Origin: Sulfuritalea sp.
Lineage (GTDB): Bacteria; Pseudomonadota; Gammaproteobacteria; Burkholderiales; Rhodocyclaceae
Direction of reading: 5' to 3'
Assembly (NCBI GenBank): GCA_030651305.1
Contig: JAUSCI010000056.1
Location: 1-64,000, forward strand
DNA: 64,000 bases
Made by a program: the position numbers and the translations under genes. Below, in pieces: positions 33,312 through 44,038 of this stretch (position 1 is its first letter; each line of letters opens with the position of its first letter). The notes under the pieces were generated by a model. That model made no database searches. It saw nothing but the letters and a program-made list of their open reading frames with translations, and had not been told where the DNA came from.

Positions 33312-34906
33312 CGCCGCGCGATCAACTCGCCGCCTTTCCGCGCCGCCTCGCCGACATCGGCGTGCGCGTTGAAGCTCGGGAGTCGCCCGGTTTGGCGCCG
33401 GCGCAACTCATCCTGGTCAAGCCCGGCGACTGGAGCCGGCTCGGCATCGAGGCCCGCAGCTGGGGCTGCCGCTGGGTGGCGAGCTGGGGCGAGGAGGTGG
33501 ATCAGGCGGGCGGCACGGTGATCCGCGTCAACACCTGCTTCGAGCACGGCGGCGCCTACCTGGTGGCGCGTACCGCGGTACCGCGCGCCGCGCCGGTCCT
33601 GGCGTCCCACACCACGTCCTATCCCGGCGCAGACCGTCCCGAGCGCCACATCCGTGACATGCTGGGCGTGGTCTACTCCGACCACCCGGACGCACGCCGC
33701 TGGACGCGCCATCAGGCATGGACGCAAGCCGAGTGTCCCTTGCGCCGGGATTTCCCGGCGGCCGGTTCGCCGCCGGCGCGCACCGCGGCCGATTACCAAT
33801 ACAACTTTTTGCTGGCGCAGGGCGGCGGCGTCTACGAAATACCCGTCGGACCGGTGCACGCCGGCATCATCGAGCCCGGGCACTTCCGGTTTCAGGCGGT
33901 GGGCGAGACGGTGCTCAAGCTCGAAGAACGCCTCGGCTACACCCACAAGGGCATCGAGAAGATTGCCGAGGGCCGCGATGCAGAAGGACTGGCGCGACTG
34001 GCCGCTCGGGTCTCGGGCGATTCAACGGTGGCGCATGCCTGGGCGGCCTGCATGGCGATGGAGCAGGCGGCCGGCCTCGACGTACCGTCGCGCGCCGTCT
34101 GGCTGCGCGCCCTGATGTGCGAGCGCGAACGCGTCGCCAATCATGTCGGCGACAACGGCGCGATGCTCAATGACATCGCCTTCGCCTTCGGTTTCTACCA
34201 GTTCGCCCGGCTGCGCGAGATGTGGCAGCGGGTCTCGCGCGAGGCCTTCGGCCACCGCTTCATGATGGATTGCATCGTCCCCGGCGGCGTCGCGACGGAC
34301 CTGGACCCGCGTTTCATTGCCACTATGCGCGACGAAGCCCATGCCTTGGGCCAGCAGATCGGCAAGCTGATGGCCATCATCAACGATCTGCCCTCGGTCG
34401 CCGACCGCGTGCGCGGTACCGGCGTGCTCAAGCCCGAACACGCCAGGGCGCTGGGCTGCGTCGGCTATGTCGGGCGCGCCTCGGGCATGGATTTCGACGT
34501 GCGGCGCGATGCACCCTACCCACCCTATGACAAGCTGACTTTCGCCGTGCCGCTCCATCACTATGGCGACGTCAATGCGCGGGCGCGGATGCGGCTCGAG
34601 GAAATCACCACCTCCCTGGATCTGATCGAGGCGCTGCTGAACGGGCTGCCCGCGGGACCGATTCGCGCCGCCTGGATGCATCCGGCGGCGGACACCGAAG
34701 GGCTCGGCCTGGTCGAGGGCTGGCGCGGCGAGATCCTGAGTTTCGTCCGCTTCGGCGCCAACGGGCGAATCGCGCGCTTTTTCCCACGCGACCCGTCGTG
34801 GACCACCTGGCCGGCACTCGAACTGCTGATCCACGACAACATCGTTCCCGACTTTCCCGTCTGCAACAAGTCGGTGAACGGCTCGTATTCCGGACACGAC
34901 CTCTAA
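33308..34906 (+). CDS. NuoC/NuoD-type large subunit without NiFe-binding cysteines, Ehr module 1
   Basis: A 532-residue protein like HyfG/HycE: an N-terminal NuoC-like domain to about residue 165, then a NuoD/large-hydrogenase domain. Where NiFe hydrogenases have RxCGxC near the start of that domain, this protein reads ARVSGDSTVAHAWA (Ser236-Gly-Asp-Ser239). The C-terminal DPCxxC motif is PDFPVCNKSVNGSYSGHDL, with a single cysteine (about 519). The four Ni ligands are therefore absent, which defines an energy-converting hydrogenase-related (Ehr) protein and not a hydrogenase. The substrate or electron donor is unknown. The preceding gene overlaps by 4 bases and the small subunit follows after 3. 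Confidence 0.93.
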   Translation: MTPRDQLAAFPRRLADIGVRVEARESPGLAPAQLILVKPGDWSRLGIEARSWGCRWVASWGEEVDQAGGTVIRVNTCFEHGGAYLVARTAVPRAAPVLASHTTSYPGADRPERHIRDMLGVVYSDHPDARRWTRHQAWTQAECPLRRDFPAAGSPPARTAADYQYNFLLAQGGGVYEIPVGPVHAGIIEPGHFRFQAVGETVLKLEERLGYTHKGIEKIAEGRDAEGLARLAARVSGDSTVAHAWAACMAMEQAAGLDVPSRAVWLRALMCERERVANHVGDNGAMLNDIAFAFGFYQFARLREMWQRVSREAFGHRFMMDCIVPGGVATDLDPRFIATMRDEAHALGQQIGKLMAIINDLPSVADRVRGTGVLKPEHARALGCVGYVGRASGMDFDVRRDAPYPPYDKLTFAVPLHHYGDVNARARMRLEEITTSLDLIEALLNGLPAGPIRAAWMHPAADTEGLGLVEGWRGEILSFVRFGANGRIARFFPRDPSWTTWPALELLIHDNIVPDFPVCNKSVNGSYSGHDL

Positions 34907-34909
34907 ATC

Positions 34910-35434
34910 ATGCTGCGCATCCTCGGTAAAATCCAGCGCCTCGGCATCGTCACCGAACAGTTGCCGGAGATCGGCGAGCCCGCGCTGACCGCAATCGGCG
35001 AGCAACTGAAGGCGCACATCGGCGAGCGCTTCGGCGGCAGCCTGGCCATCCGCGAAGTGGACGCGGGCTCCTGCAACGGCTGCGAACTGGAAGTCCAGGC
35101 GCTGAACAACCCTCTCTACAGCATCGAACGCTTCGGCGTACATTTCGTCGCCAGCCCGCGCCACGCAGACATGCTGCTGGTCAGCGGCCCGGTTTCGCGG
35201 CACATGGAAACGGCGCTGCTCCGCACATACGAGGCCACGCCGGAACCGCGGCTGGTCATCGCGGTCGGCGAGTGCGGCGCCTGCGGTGGCGAATTCGGCA
35301 TCAGCTACGCCTCGTGCGGCGCGGTATCAAATGTCATCCCGGTCGATGCCGTCATCCGCGGCTGCCCGCCGACGCCGATCAATCTCATGCGCGGCATCCT
35401 GGAGGCCATCGCCAAGCGTTCTCCGGGTGGTTGA
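34910..35434 (+). CDS. NuoB/HyfI-type small iron-sulfur subunit, Ehr module 1
   Basis: A 174-residue small subunit with one [4Fe-4S] cluster like complex I cluster N2. Cysteines are in VDAGSCNGCELEV (55 and 58), GECGACGG (122 and 125), YASCG (136) and RGCPPTPINLM (152); the family's four ligands are covered. It is the last gene of module 1. No HyfA- or HyfH-type ferredoxin subunit is in the operon, so how electrons enter is unclear. The C-terminus (LMRGILEAIAKR) matches the relic upstream of the first gene of this operon. Confidence 0.93.
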   Translation: MLRILGKIQRLGIVTEQLPEIGEPALTAIGEQLKAHIGERFGGSLAIREVDAGSCNGCELEVQALNNPLYSIERFGVHFVASPRHADMLLVSGPVSRHMETALLRTYEATPEPRLVIAVGECGACGGEFGISYASCGAVSNVIPVDAVIRGCPPTPINLMRGILEAIAKRSPGG

Positions 35435-36039
35435 CGCTTGGCCGGAGATTGCACCGACTCCTGATTGAGCTAACCGGATTTCGTGATTGACAATATGCTG
35501 GCAATGCACAATTCCATAGGATTGAAACTTGGGGCAAAACTGGTCGTCGCAGTTCGGCCACTATGCACTGTTCGCAACTATGTGCAGATCGCAGGAGTAA
35601 AGCCGTGGCGATTCAGGCGGGGTGTTGCCGCTGGCGAGGAGCACCAGTGGGAATCTGTACATAGTTTCCCCGTCAGAGAGCACGGGGATGCATTTGCGAC
35701 GGACCGCCGACAAGGGTAATGCATTTGCGATCCAAGTTAAGCGCCGAAGCGCCTGTCACCGCCACCACCCTGCATGAAGATATGAGGCATTCCCGCGTAA
35801 TCGAGGAAACTGTGGCTGAATCTGGATTGCGTTTGTACAGAATTGAACCTCCTGCGAATACAACAGTGGCGTTGACCAAAACAACGCCACGGGATTTCCA
35901 TGCGCTTAGAATGGATTCTAGACGCGTAGGCACTTAGCGCGTCGATCAATTTTGCGATGAGACAATTCGACAAGATTCGCTGAGGCGCCAGAGATATCTT
36001 GGTTCCTTGGTCGGATGCACAGATGCGTGGATCATCAAT
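35435..36039. other. 605-bp gap without a convincing gene
   Basis: The composition is visibly less GC-rich than the flanking operons. ATGCATTTGCGA is repeated directly, 31 bp apart (starting near 35688 and 35719). One frame from 35719 is open for 72 codons, but it has no good ribosome binding site and resembles nothing I know. The gap probably holds the promoter of the hybrid kinase gene. Confidence 0.5.
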
Positions 36040-39000
36040 ATGGCCCTAAATGACCTTGTTACACCGAGCCTCAAGACGCGGATTGCAGTCGCCATCTCCG
36101 CGCTCTTCGTCCTGGCCTCGGGCGTGATCGCTTTCCTGGCCCTCACCCTGTTCGAGGCGGAGAAGAAGAATTCACTTGCGGCCAATTCCTTTGCGATCGT
36201 CTCGAACATCGCGGATGACCTGGACGCCAAGCTCCGCATGGCACACAGCACCGTTATTGCGGTGGCGGCAACCGTGCCTCCTAATGCGCTGAAGGATTAT
36301 CTTGTCTCAGAGGCGTTTCTCGAAAGTCAGTCTGCGCTGCATGCCCTATTCGATAACGGGTTGTTCCTGGTCGCACCCGACGGTCGCCTGGTCGGGGAAA
36401 GCCCTCCACGGCCGAAGCGCAGAGGGGAGGACGTTTCCAACCGGGAATATTTTCACAAGACACTCGAGACGCGCAAGCCGTACATCTCGAAACCCTACCG
36501 TTCGACCCACAAACCGGGCCAGCCAGCCTTGATCATGACCGCCCCGGTGTTTGACCAGGGCGGCAAGTTGATCGGCCTGCTGTACGGCAGCATGGACCTG
36601 CTGGGTTCGAACATTCTGGTCGACTTGGCGCAGCGGCGGATCGGCCATACCGGATACATCTACCTCGCGGATGGGCGGGATTCACTAATCGTCCACCCTG
36701 ACAAAAGCCGCATCATGAAGCCGTCGGCTGCTCCCGGGGCGAATCAGGCTTTCGACAAGGCGATAGAGGGCTGGGAAGGCACGGACGAAACTGTCAATTC
36801 GACAGGCGTAAAAACCCTCGTGTCCCTCAAACGGATCAAGACGACTGGGTGGATAGTCGGCGCGAACCTTCCCCTCGATGAGTTCTACGCGCCCATCCGG
36901 GAAGCGCGGCGCTACTTCTTGTGGTCGACAGCGGTCGGCACACTCGCCATTCTCGTCCTTGCCTGGCTGCTCATCCATCGTTTAATCCAGCCCTTGTCGA
37001 ACATGACCAGGCAAGTGCATTCGATGGTCGAGGCGCCAACCGCGGCAACGCGATTGACAATTACTTCCCTTGACGAGATCGGAGTGCTGGGCAACAGCGT
37101 CAATCAAATGCTGGATACGCGCGCGCGCAACGAACAACGCTTGCGGACGGCGTCGCTCTACACGCGCAGCCTGATCGAAGCGAGCCTGGATCCACTGGTG
37201 ACCATCAGCGTTGAAGGGAAGATTACCGACGTCAATCAGGCTACCGAGAAAGTTACTGGCAAGAGCCGTTCCGATCTGATCGGGACGGACTTTTCCGACT
37301 ATTTCACCGAACCTGAAAAAGCACGTGCAGGGTACCAGAAGGTGCTCCACGAAGGCTCGGTCACCGATTACGCTCTAGCCTTGCGGCATGAGTCCGGAGA
37401 AGTGATGGATGTTCTGTACAACGCCAGCGTGTACCGTAGCGAAAAGGGCGGGGTGTCTGGGGTATTTGCCGCGGCGCGCGACGTCACAGAGCGCAAGCGG
37501 ACCGAAGAAGCATTACGTAAAAGCGAAAAGAATTTGAAAGAGGCCCAGCGTCTGGCAAAGATTGGCAGTTGGGATTGGGATATGGCAACGGATACGATCA
37601 CTTGGTCCGAAGAGTATTACCGCATTGTTGGGTTCGATCCGACACAGAATCCGCCGGGATACGAAGATCATCTGAAAGCGTATACGCCGGAGAGCATAGC
37701 GCGACTGGATGCGGCAGTAAAAAGAAACACGCAAACCGGCGAACCGTACGTACTCGATTTGGAGCTTGCCCTTACCGAGGGCCCTCGTCGTTGGATCACG
37801 GCTCGCAGCGAAACCAAGCGCGATGCCGAGGGGCGGATCATAGGATTACACGGGACAGCGCAAGACATCACCGACCGCAAGCAGGCCGAGCACGCCCTCC
37901 GTTCAAGCAAACGGCGCTTTCAGGACATTGCCGCCGCTTCCGCCGACTGGATCTGGGAGGTGGACGCCAACGCTTGTTTCACCTATGTGTCGGAGGGCGT
38001 GCAAGAACTCTTGGGTTACACGCCGGCGGAACTTATCGGCAAGACCCCCTTCGACTTGATGCCGCCCGACGAAGCGGACCGGGTTCGACCTCTCTTCCAG
38101 GCGTTGGTAGCGGCGCGCAGCGCGTTCCATGAACTCGACAACATCAACCTGCACAGGGACGGCAGCCTACGGCATGTGCAGACCAATGGCCTCCCGATTT
38201 TCGATGACCAAGGCGCGCTCTCGGGCTACAGAGGATTGGACCGGGACATCACCGAGCGCAAGCAGGCCGAAGAAGAACTCGAGACACACCGCAACCACCT
38301 GGAACAACTGGTGCAAGAGCGCACCCTCGCACTGGCACAAGCCAAGCAAGCCGCCGAAGCCGCCAACATCGCCAAGAGCGCCTTCCTCGCGAATATGAGC
38401 CATGAAATCCGCACCCCGATGAACGGCATCGTGGGGATGGCCAGCATCCTGCGGCGGGAAGGCGTAACGCCCAAACAGGCCGAACGCCTGGACACCATGG
38501 ACAGATCTGCCCAGCATCTGCTGAGTGTCATCAACAGCATTCTCGATCTGTCCAAGATCGAGGCCGGGAAGTTCACTCTTGAAGAGGCGCCGGTTGCCAT
38601 CAGCAGCCTGCTGAAGAACGTGGTCTCGATCCTGTCGGAACGCGTCAAGGCCAAGGGAATCAAACTGCTGGTCAAGACCGAGCCTGTCCCGCTCAATCTC
38701 TATGGCGACCCAGCGCGGCTACAGCAAGCTTTGCTCAACTACGCCACCAATGCCGTCAAGTTCACCGAAACAGGCAGCATAACGCTGCACTTCCACAAGC
38801 AGGAAGAGACAGCCAAATCGGTACTGGTGCGCTTTGAGGTAACGGATACAGGCATCGGCATCGCCCCAGGGGTCATGTCACGGCTCTTCAGCGCCTTCGA
38901 GCAGGCCGACAGCTCAATGACGCGCAAATATGGCGGCACCGGGCTCGGCCTGGCGATTACCCGGCGGCTGGCCGAACTGATGGACGGAGAAGTCGGCGTC

Positions 39001-39501
39001 GAGAGCACGCCAGGGGTGGGCAGCACCTTCTGGTTCACCGCGAGGCTGAAGAAGGGTGACGAGGTAGTCGTAACGCCTCCGGTGATGCATGCCAACGCGG
39101 AGACGGCAATCCGCGAGCGCTATGCAGGCCGCTGCATTCTGGTCGCCGACGACGAGCCGATCAACCTGGAAGTCGCCCAGATTCAGCTGAAGGCGGCCGG
39201 TCTGGCCGTAGATACGGCACAGAATGGCGCAGAGGCCATCGCCCTGGCGCGAAAGACGGCCTATGCGGCCATCTTCATGGACATGCAGATGCCGAACATA
39301 AACGGGCTCGAAGCAACCCGGCAGATCCGCGAGATGCCCGGATACCGGCAAACACCCATCATTGCCATGACCGCCAACGCCTTTGCCGAGGACAAGGCAC
39401 GCTGCTTCGAGGCAGGGATGAATGACTTCCTGATCAAACCCTTCGACCCCGAGACGCTATATGCGATCCTGCTGCGCGAACTGGATCGGCAAGAGGCGTA
39501 G
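36040..39501 (+). CDS. hybrid sensor histidine kinase with Cache, HAMP, three PAS and receiver domains
   Basis: A 1153-residue membrane kinase. Helix 1 is at about 15-38; a periplasmic Cache-type ligand-binding domain follows to about 285 ([20 protein letters not shown], then [20 protein letters not shown]), then helix 2 and HAMP. Three PAS/PAC units span about 365-760. The HisKA phosphorylation site is His788 in [16 protein letters not shown], and the ATPase has [22 protein letters not shown] and [11 protein letters not shown]-terminal receiver has Asp1081 in [15 protein letters not shown]. No HPt domain is present. Translation probably begins at ATG 36040; a TTG 33 bases earlier is in frame. 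It sits between the two Ehr operons, but nothing proves a functional link. Confidence 0.92.
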   Translation: MALNDLVTPSLKTRIAVAISALFVLASGVIAFLALTLFEAEKKNSLAANSFAIVSNIADDLDAKLRMAHSTVIAVAATVPPNALKDYLVSEAFLESQSALHALFDNGLFLVAPDGRLVGESPPRPKRRGEDVSNREYFHKTLETRKPYISKPYRSTHKPGQPALIMTAPVFDQGGKLIGLLYGSMDLLGSNILVDLAQRRIGHTGYIYLADGRDSLIVHPDKSRIMKPSAAPGANQAFDKAIEGWEGTDETVNSTGVKTLVSLKRIKTTGWIVGANLPLDEFYAPIREARRYFLWSTAVGTLAILVLAWLLIHRLIQPLSNMTRQVHSMVEAPTAATRLTITSLDEIGVLGNSVNQMLDTRARNEQRLRTASLYTRSLIEASLDPLVTISVEGKITDVNQATEKVTGKSRSDLIGTDFSDYFTEPEKARAGYQKVLHEGSVTDYALALRHESGEVMDVLYNASVYRSEKGGVSGVFAAARDVTERKRTEEALRKSEKNLKEAQRLAKIGSWDWDMATDTITWSEEYYRIVGFDPTQNPPGYEDHLKAYTPESIARLDAAVKRNTQTGEPYVLDLELALTEGPRRWITARSETKRDAEGRIIGLHGTAQDITDRKQAEHALRSSKRRFQDIAAASADWIWEVDANACFTYVSEGVQELLGYTPAELIGKTPFDLMPPDEADRVRPLFQALVAARSAFHELDNINLHRDGSLRHVQTNGLPIFDDQGALSGYRGLDRDITERKQAEEELETHRNHLEQLVQERTLALAQAKQAAEAANIAKSAFLANMSHEIRTPMNGIVGMASILRREGVTPKQAERLDTMDRSAQHLLSVINSILDLSKIEAGKFTLEEAPVAISSLLKNVVSILSERVKAKGIKLLVKTEPVPLNLYGDPARLQQALLNYATNAVKFTETGSITLHFHKQEETAKSVLVRFEVTDTGIGIAPGVMSRLFSAFEQADSSMTRKYGGTGLGLAITRRLAELMDGEVGVESTPGVGSTFWFTARLKKGDEVVVTPPVMHANAETAIRERYAGRCILVADDEPINLEVAQIQLKAAGLAVDTAQNGAEAIALARKTAYAAIFMDMQMPNINGLEATRQIREMPGYRQTPIIAMTANAFAEDKARCFEAGMNDFLIKPFDPETLYAILLRELDRQEA

Positions 39502-39664
39502 GCGAGATCCGGTCGCTGTCTGAGTCCGCTGTTGAGCAAGTCGAATGTCGCCACCGGGCACTTGACTGTCATTCAGTTCTTTGCCGCAGAATCCCAGAAG
39601 AGCAAAGGTGCATTGCGTCGCACAACCCCATACGCATATCAATCACGAAGTTCGGGCCGCCTAT

Positions 39665-39691
39665 TCGCCGTATCGCCAGCGCCGACTTTTG
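39665..39691 (+). repeat. dispersed 25-nt repeat, copy 6
   Basis: TCGCCGTATCG then CCAGCGCCGACTTTTG, in the 232-bp gap between the hybrid kinase and the end of Ehr module 2, 43 bases beyond the stop of the small-subunit gene. The rest of the gap holds no gene. Confidence 0.7.
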
Positions 39692-39733
39692 TCAGTGGGC
39701 CTTCAATGGCGTCCGACGGACACGGATGCCGCC

Positions 39734-40255
39734 TTATTTCTGACTGCGGATCGCCGTCAGGATGCCGCTCAGCAGATCCAGCGGCGGCGGCGGACAACCC
39801 GGTACCGCGACATCGACCGGAATCACGTTCGACACCTTGCCGCAGCTCGCATAGCTTTCGCCGAAGATGCCGCCGGTACAGCCGCAATCGCCGACCGCGA
39901 CCACCAGTTTGGGCGCCGGCATGGCCGCATAGGTGCGCTGCAGCGCCACCATCATGTGCCGCGAAACCGGGCCGGTAACCAGCAACATGTCGGCATGGCG
40001 CGGGCTGGCAACGAACTTGATGCCCAGCCCTTCGATGTTGTAGTAGGGGTTGTTGAGGGCGTTGATTTCGAGTTCGCAGCCGTTGCAGGAACCGGCATCG
40101 ACTTCGCGGATGGTCAGCGCGCGGCCGAGGATGGCGAGGATCTCGGCGTGAATACGCTCACCCTCGGCCCGCTCCACGCGCCAGTCGTCATTGCCCTGCG
40201 GCGTTGCTTCAGTACGCAGGCCGGTTCTGACAATCTGCTTGAGCATGGTCCACAT
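39734..40255 (-). CDS. NuoB/HyfI-type small iron-sulfur subunit, Ehr module 2
   Basis: A 173-residue paralogue of the module 1 small subunit. Cysteines for the N2-like [4Fe-4S] cluster are in VDAGSCNGCELEI (57 and 60), GDCGCTGGIFGESYASCG and PGCPPPPLD. The first 35 residues differ completely from module 1. It is the last gene of module 2, about 100 bases after the large-subunit gene; that gap holds a CCCCTTGAGGGG hairpin and no gene. It probably conducts electrons from an unidentified donor to the membrane arm. Confidence 0.92.
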   Translation of the reverse strand: MWTMLKQIVRTGLRTEATPQGNDDWRVERAEGERIHAEILAILGRALTIREVDAGSCNGCELEINALNNPYYNIEGLGIKFVASPRHADMLLVTGPVSRHMMVALQRTYAAMPAPKLVVAVGDCGCTGGIFGESYASCGKVSNVIPVDVAVPGCPPPPLDLLSGILTAIRSQK

Positions 40256-40352
40256 CAGCGTATCGACCTCATAAGAAACTCGCCGGGCCGCCCCAAGCGT
40301 TTCTTGCCCCTTGAGGGGAGAACCGAGCGAAGCGAAGGTTTGCGGGGTGGGC

Positions 40353-41909
40353 TCACAGATCCTGCCCCGAATAGCTGAGATTGAACGACTTGTTGATCAG
40401 CGGAAAATCCGGAACGATGTTGTCCATCACCGCATGTTCCAGCAGCGGCCAGTTCTGCCACGAGGGGTCATGGCAATGACAGCGGCGGATGCTGCCCGCC
40501 TCCAGTTCCAGCGTCACCAGCACGTCGCCGCGCCAGCCCTCGACCCAGCCGGCGCCGATGCCGTTGGCGGGCAAGGCGTCGAGTGGGACTAGCGACCTGC
40601 CCTGCGGCAGGCGGGCGATGATCTCGCGGATCAGGCGCAGCGACTCGAAGATTTCCTCGAAGCGCACCGTCACTCGCGCCGCCACGTCGCCGTTGCGGTG
40701 GCTGGTCATGACGGCTTGCAAGGCCGCGTAGGGCTCCCAGGTGAAATCCATGCGCAGGTCGCTGGCCTGCGCGCTGGCCCGGCCGGCCATGCCGCACAGG
40801 CCGAGCTGCCCCGCCAGCCTGGGTGAAACCCGCCCGGTGGTGAGGAAGCGATCCTGCAGGCCGCCATGCTCTTCGTAGATATCCTTCAGTGTCCGCACTT
40901 CGGCCTCGATCGCATCGCATTGGCTGCGGATGCGTTCGCCCCTCGCCACATCGAGATCAATGGCAACACCACCGGGAACAATCCGGTCCATCATGAAGCG
41001 GTGGCCGAACAGTTCGCGATTCAGCCGCAGCCAGTCCTCCTTGAGTCGCGAGAACTGGGCCAGACCGAAACCCAGCGCCGCATCGTTGCCCAGCGCACCT
41101 AGATCGCCCAGATGATTGGCCACCCGCTCGCGCTCCAGCAGCAGGGCGCGCAACCAGCGCGCGCGCCACGAAATCTCGCAGCCGGCCATCGATTCGAGCG
41201 CCATGCAATAGGCCCAGCCAAAAGCCACCGTCGTATCACCGGAAACGCGCCCGGCCAGACGATGTCCTTCCAGCGGCGCGGTGCGCTCGAACAGCTTTTC
41301 GATGCCCTTGTGCTTGTAACCCAGGTGCTGTTCCAGCCGCAATACGCGCTCGCCGACCACCGAAAAGCGGAAGTGCCCCGGCTCGATGATTCCCGCGTGA
41401 ACCGGACCGACCGCTATCTCGTGCACGCCGTCGCCCTCGACCATGACGAAGGGGTAGGACTCGGGGGTCGCGGCGAACGACTCGGCACCGGTATTCTCCC
41501 GGCGCAAGGGAAAATAGTCCTCCGGCCAGGCGCCATGCCGCAACCACGGGCGCTGGTCCTTCACTTCCTCGGCCACCAGGCCCATCAGATCGCGACAGGC
41601 GCGCTGCATGCGCCCCGCCGCGGGAAAGACCCTTGCGATGTCGGGATAGGACGGTTGCACCGGAGCCAGGGTCTCGGCCAGGGGTAAACTCAGCCAGACC
41701 AGGCCTTCGGCCATCGCGTAGGCAACCGAAACGGCAAAGCCGCCGTCAATCCCGCGCCGGTCGGAACCCCACAGCGAAACCAGCCGGCCGCCGACCAGAT
41801 CAACCGCCGCCGGCGCTGCCTGCCATTGTTCGCGCGTCACCGTGGCGCGCTGCATCGGCAGCGGCCCGGGCACAGCCTGAAATTGGCAATTGAGTGCGGA
41901 GAGCGACAT
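40353..41909 (-). CDS. NuoC/NuoD-type large subunit without NiFe-binding cysteines, Ehr module 2
   Basis: A 518-residue paralogue of the module 1 large subunit. The position of the first NiFe motif reads GRVSGDTTVAFGWAY (Ser223-Gly-Asp-Thr226). The C-terminal motif is VPDFPLINKSFNLSYSGQDL, with no cysteine at all. Both Ni-binding pairs are missing, so it cannot be a hydrogenase. Conserved family blocks remain: VGPVHAGIIEPGHFRF, HLGYKHKGIEKL and RERVANHLGDLGALGND. Retention of these around a lost metal site suggests a quinone-like or other cofactor pocket as in NuoD. It is 5 bases downstream of the hyfF-like gene. Confidence 0.93.
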   Translation of the reverse strand: MSLSALNCQFQAVPGPLPMQRATVTREQWQAAPAAVDLVGGRLVSLWGSDRRGIDGGFAVSVAYAMAEGLVWLSLPLAETLAPVQPSYPDIARVFPAAGRMQRACRDLMGLVAEEVKDQRPWLRHGAWPEDYFPLRRENTGAESFAATPESYPFVMVEGDGVHEIAVGPVHAGIIEPGHFRFSVVGERVLRLEQHLGYKHKGIEKLFERTAPLEGHRLAGRVSGDTTVAFGWAYCMALESMAGCEISWRARWLRALLLERERVANHLGDLGALGNDAALGFGLAQFSRLKEDWLRLNRELFGHRFMMDRIVPGGVAIDLDVARGERIRSQCDAIEAEVRTLKDIYEEHGGLQDRFLTTGRVSPRLAGQLGLCGMAGRASAQASDLRMDFTWEPYAALQAVMTSHRNGDVAARVTVRFEEIFESLRLIREIIARLPQGRSLVPLDALPANGIGAGWVEGWRGDVLVTLELEAGSIRRCHCHDPSWQNWPLLEHAVMDNIVPDFPLINKSFNLSYSGQDL

Positions 41910-41914
41910 TCAGG

Positions 41915-43369
41915 TCATCCTGCAATCATTTTGGCCGCCTGCTGGTACCAGCCCAACAGATATGGCGGAATGTAGAGGCCCAGCATCAGGCCCAGGCCGA
42001 GATGAGCAAACACCGGCAGAATCGCGGGCGGATGCTCCAGCGGCTTCAAGTCGGTGTCGCCAAATACCATCTCCTGGACGCGGCTGAAGATCGAGGCGAA
42101 GGCCACGCCCAGTGCCAGCAAGAGGAAGGGCGTCGCCCACGGCAGATCACGCATCGCCGTGGTCAGAATCAGGAATTCGCTGGCAAAAACGCCGAAGGGC
42201 GGCATGCCGAGGATCGCCAGCGTACCCAGCAGCATTCCCCAGCCGACCATGGGGTTGACCTTGATCAGCCCGCGAATTTTTTCCATCAGTTGGGTGCCGG
42301 CACTCTGCGTCGCGTGTCCGACCGCGAAGAAGATGGCCGACTTGATCAGCGAATGGACGGTCATGTGCAGCAGGCCGGCAAAGTTGGCAACCGGCCCGCC
42401 CAGACCAAAGGCAAAAGTCATCAGGCCCATATGCTCGATCGAGGAATAGGCGAACATGCGTTTGACATCCTTCTGCCGCGAAAGAAAAAATGCCGCGGCC
42501 ACCACCGAGAGCAGGCCGAAGCCGATCATCAGGTTGCCGGCCAGATGGTTGTGCAACGCCCCATCGGTGAGCACCTTGCAGCGCAGGACGGCGTACAACG
42601 CAACGTTGAGCAGCAGTCCCGAGAGCACCGCCGAAATCGGCGTCGGACCTTCGGCATGGGCATCGGGCAGCCAGTTATGCACCGGCACCAGGCCGACCTT
42701 GGTACCGTAACCCAGGAGCAGAAAAACAAAGGCCAGTGCCATGACATTGGGTTCGAGCTGACCCTTCACCGCATCCAGGTTGGTCCATAACAGGGCGCCG
42801 CCGCCGGCCCCGATCACCTTGTCGGCGGCGAGGTAGAGCAGGATGGTGCCGAATAGCGCCTGAGCGATGCCGACACCGCACAGAATGAAATACTTCCATG
42901 CGGCTTCGAGGCTGGCCGCAGTGCGATAGACGCTGACCAGCAGCACGGTGGTCAGCGTTGCCGCCTCCATCGCCACCCAGAGGATGCCCAGATTGTTGGT
43001 CGACAAGGCCACCAGCATGGTGAAGTTGAACATCTGGTACATGCTGTGATACAGACGCATCCGCTTCGGCGTCATCTTGCCGTGATCGCGCTCGACGCGC
43101 ATGTAGGGACGCGAGAACACCGATGTGGTGAAGCCGACAAAAGCGGTCAGCGCAATCAGGAAAACGTTGAGCGGATCGACAAAGAACTGGTCGTCGAGGA
43201 CCACCATCGGTCCGCCATCGATGATTCGGGAAGTCAGGAAACCGGCGGCGATCAGGGTACAGAGGCTGACGCCGACGTTCACCTCGGGCGCGCAATCGCG
43301 ATGCCCGCACAAGGCCAGAACGAAGCCGCCGAGCAGGGGGATGGCGAGAACAAGCAGCAGGTATTCCAT
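41915..43369 (-). CDS. hyfF: hydrogenase-4 component F-like antiporter subunit, Ehr module 2
   Basis: A 484-residue NuoM/N-type subunit. Key residues are conserved: Glu in AMEAATLTTVLLVSV, Lys in GYGTKVGLVPVHNWLPDAHA, Lys in VKRMFAYSSIEHMG and His/Lys in HMTVHSLIKSAIFF. It is clearly paralogous to the module 1 protein along the entire length. It lies 6 bases after the hyfE-like gene and 5 bases before the large-subunit gene. Confidence 0.92.
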   Translation of the reverse strand: MEYLLLVLAIPLLGGFVLALCGHRDCAPEVNVGVSLCTLIAAGFLTSRIIDGGPMVVLDDQFFVDPLNVFLIALTAFVGFTTSVFSRPYMRVERDHGKMTPKRMRLYHSMYQMFNFTMLVALSTNNLGILWVAMEAATLTTVLLVSVYRTAASLEAAWKYFILCGVGIAQALFGTILLYLAADKVIGAGGGALLWTNLDAVKGQLEPNVMALAFVFLLLGYGTKVGLVPVHNWLPDAHAEGPTPISAVLSGLLLNVALYAVLRCKVLTDGALHNHLAGNLMIGFGLLSVVAAAFFLSRQKDVKRMFAYSSIEHMGLMTFAFGLGGPVANFAGLLHMTVHSLIKSAIFFAVGHATQSAGTQLMEKIRGLIKVNPMVGWGMLLGTLAILGMPPFGVFASEFLILTTAMRDLPWATPFLLLALGVAFASIFSRVQEMVFGDTDLKPLEHPPAILPVFAHLGLGLMLGLYIPPYLLGWYQQAAKMIAG

Positions 43370-43375
43370 CGCGGG

Positions 43376-44038
43376 CTAGTCTTCCTTGAGTTTTTCCAGA
43401 TGCCGGATATCGAGGCTGTCGAACTGCTCGCGGATTTGGAACATGAACACGCCGAGAATGAACACGCCGACCAGCACGTCGAAGGCAATGCCGAACTCGA
43501 CCACCATCGGCATGCCATAGGTGGCGGACGTGGCGGCAAAGAACAGGCCGTTTTCCATCGACAGGAAGCCGATCACCTGCGGCACCGCCTTGGCCCGCGT
43601 GATCATCATCATGAAGGACAGCAGCACGCAGGCCAACGCAATGCCAAGCGTGCTGTGGGCAATTGACGAAGACAGCTTGGCGATCGGCAGCGCCAGGTTG
43701 AAGGCGAACACCACCAGCAGGATGCCGATCAGCATGGTGGTCGGAATATTGATCAGCGTCTCGACGTCCCATTTGACATTGAGGCGGTCGATCAAGCGGT
43801 GCAACAGGATCGGGATGACGATCACCTTGGTCACCAGGGTTATCGCGGCCGAGTAGTAAAGATGGTGTTGATTGGTGACGTAGGCGACCACCACGGTCGC
43901 CGCGACCAGCGTCGCCCCTTGCAGGGTGAACAAATGAATCACCGTCAGAATGCGTCGCTGCGACAGCATGGCGAAGGACAGCAGCAGCAGCACCGAGGCA
44001 AACAGGTTGATGGACTGGATCAGGTAGGCGTGCATCAT
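43376..44038 (-). CDS. hyfE: hydrogenase-4 component E-like membrane subunit, Ehr module 2
   Basis: A 220-residue HyfE-type membrane protein, with GFLSMENGLFFAATSATYG near residue 155 and a charged C-terminal tail (QFDSLDIRHLEKLKED). The frame is open far upstream, but only as a shadow of the hyfC-like gene; ATG at 44038 overlaps that gene's stop by one base (TGATG), which decides the start. An adjacent in-frame ATG at 44035 is an alternative. Confidence 0.9.
   Translation of the reverse strand: MMHAYLIQSINLFASVLLLLSFAMLSQRRILTVIHLFTLQGATLVAATVVVAYVTNQHHLYYSAAITLVTKVIVIPILLHRLIDRLNVKWDVETLINIPTTMLIGILLVVFAFNLALPIAKLSSSIAHSTLGIALACVLLSFMMMITRAKAVPQVIGFLSMENGLFFAATSATYGMPMVVEFGIAFDVLVGVFILGVFMFQIREQFDSLDIRHLEKLKED

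Noticed and set aside
35719-35937. 72-codon gene in the gap before the hybrid kinase
   Set aside because: No ribosome binding site, no recognisable family and no operon partner.
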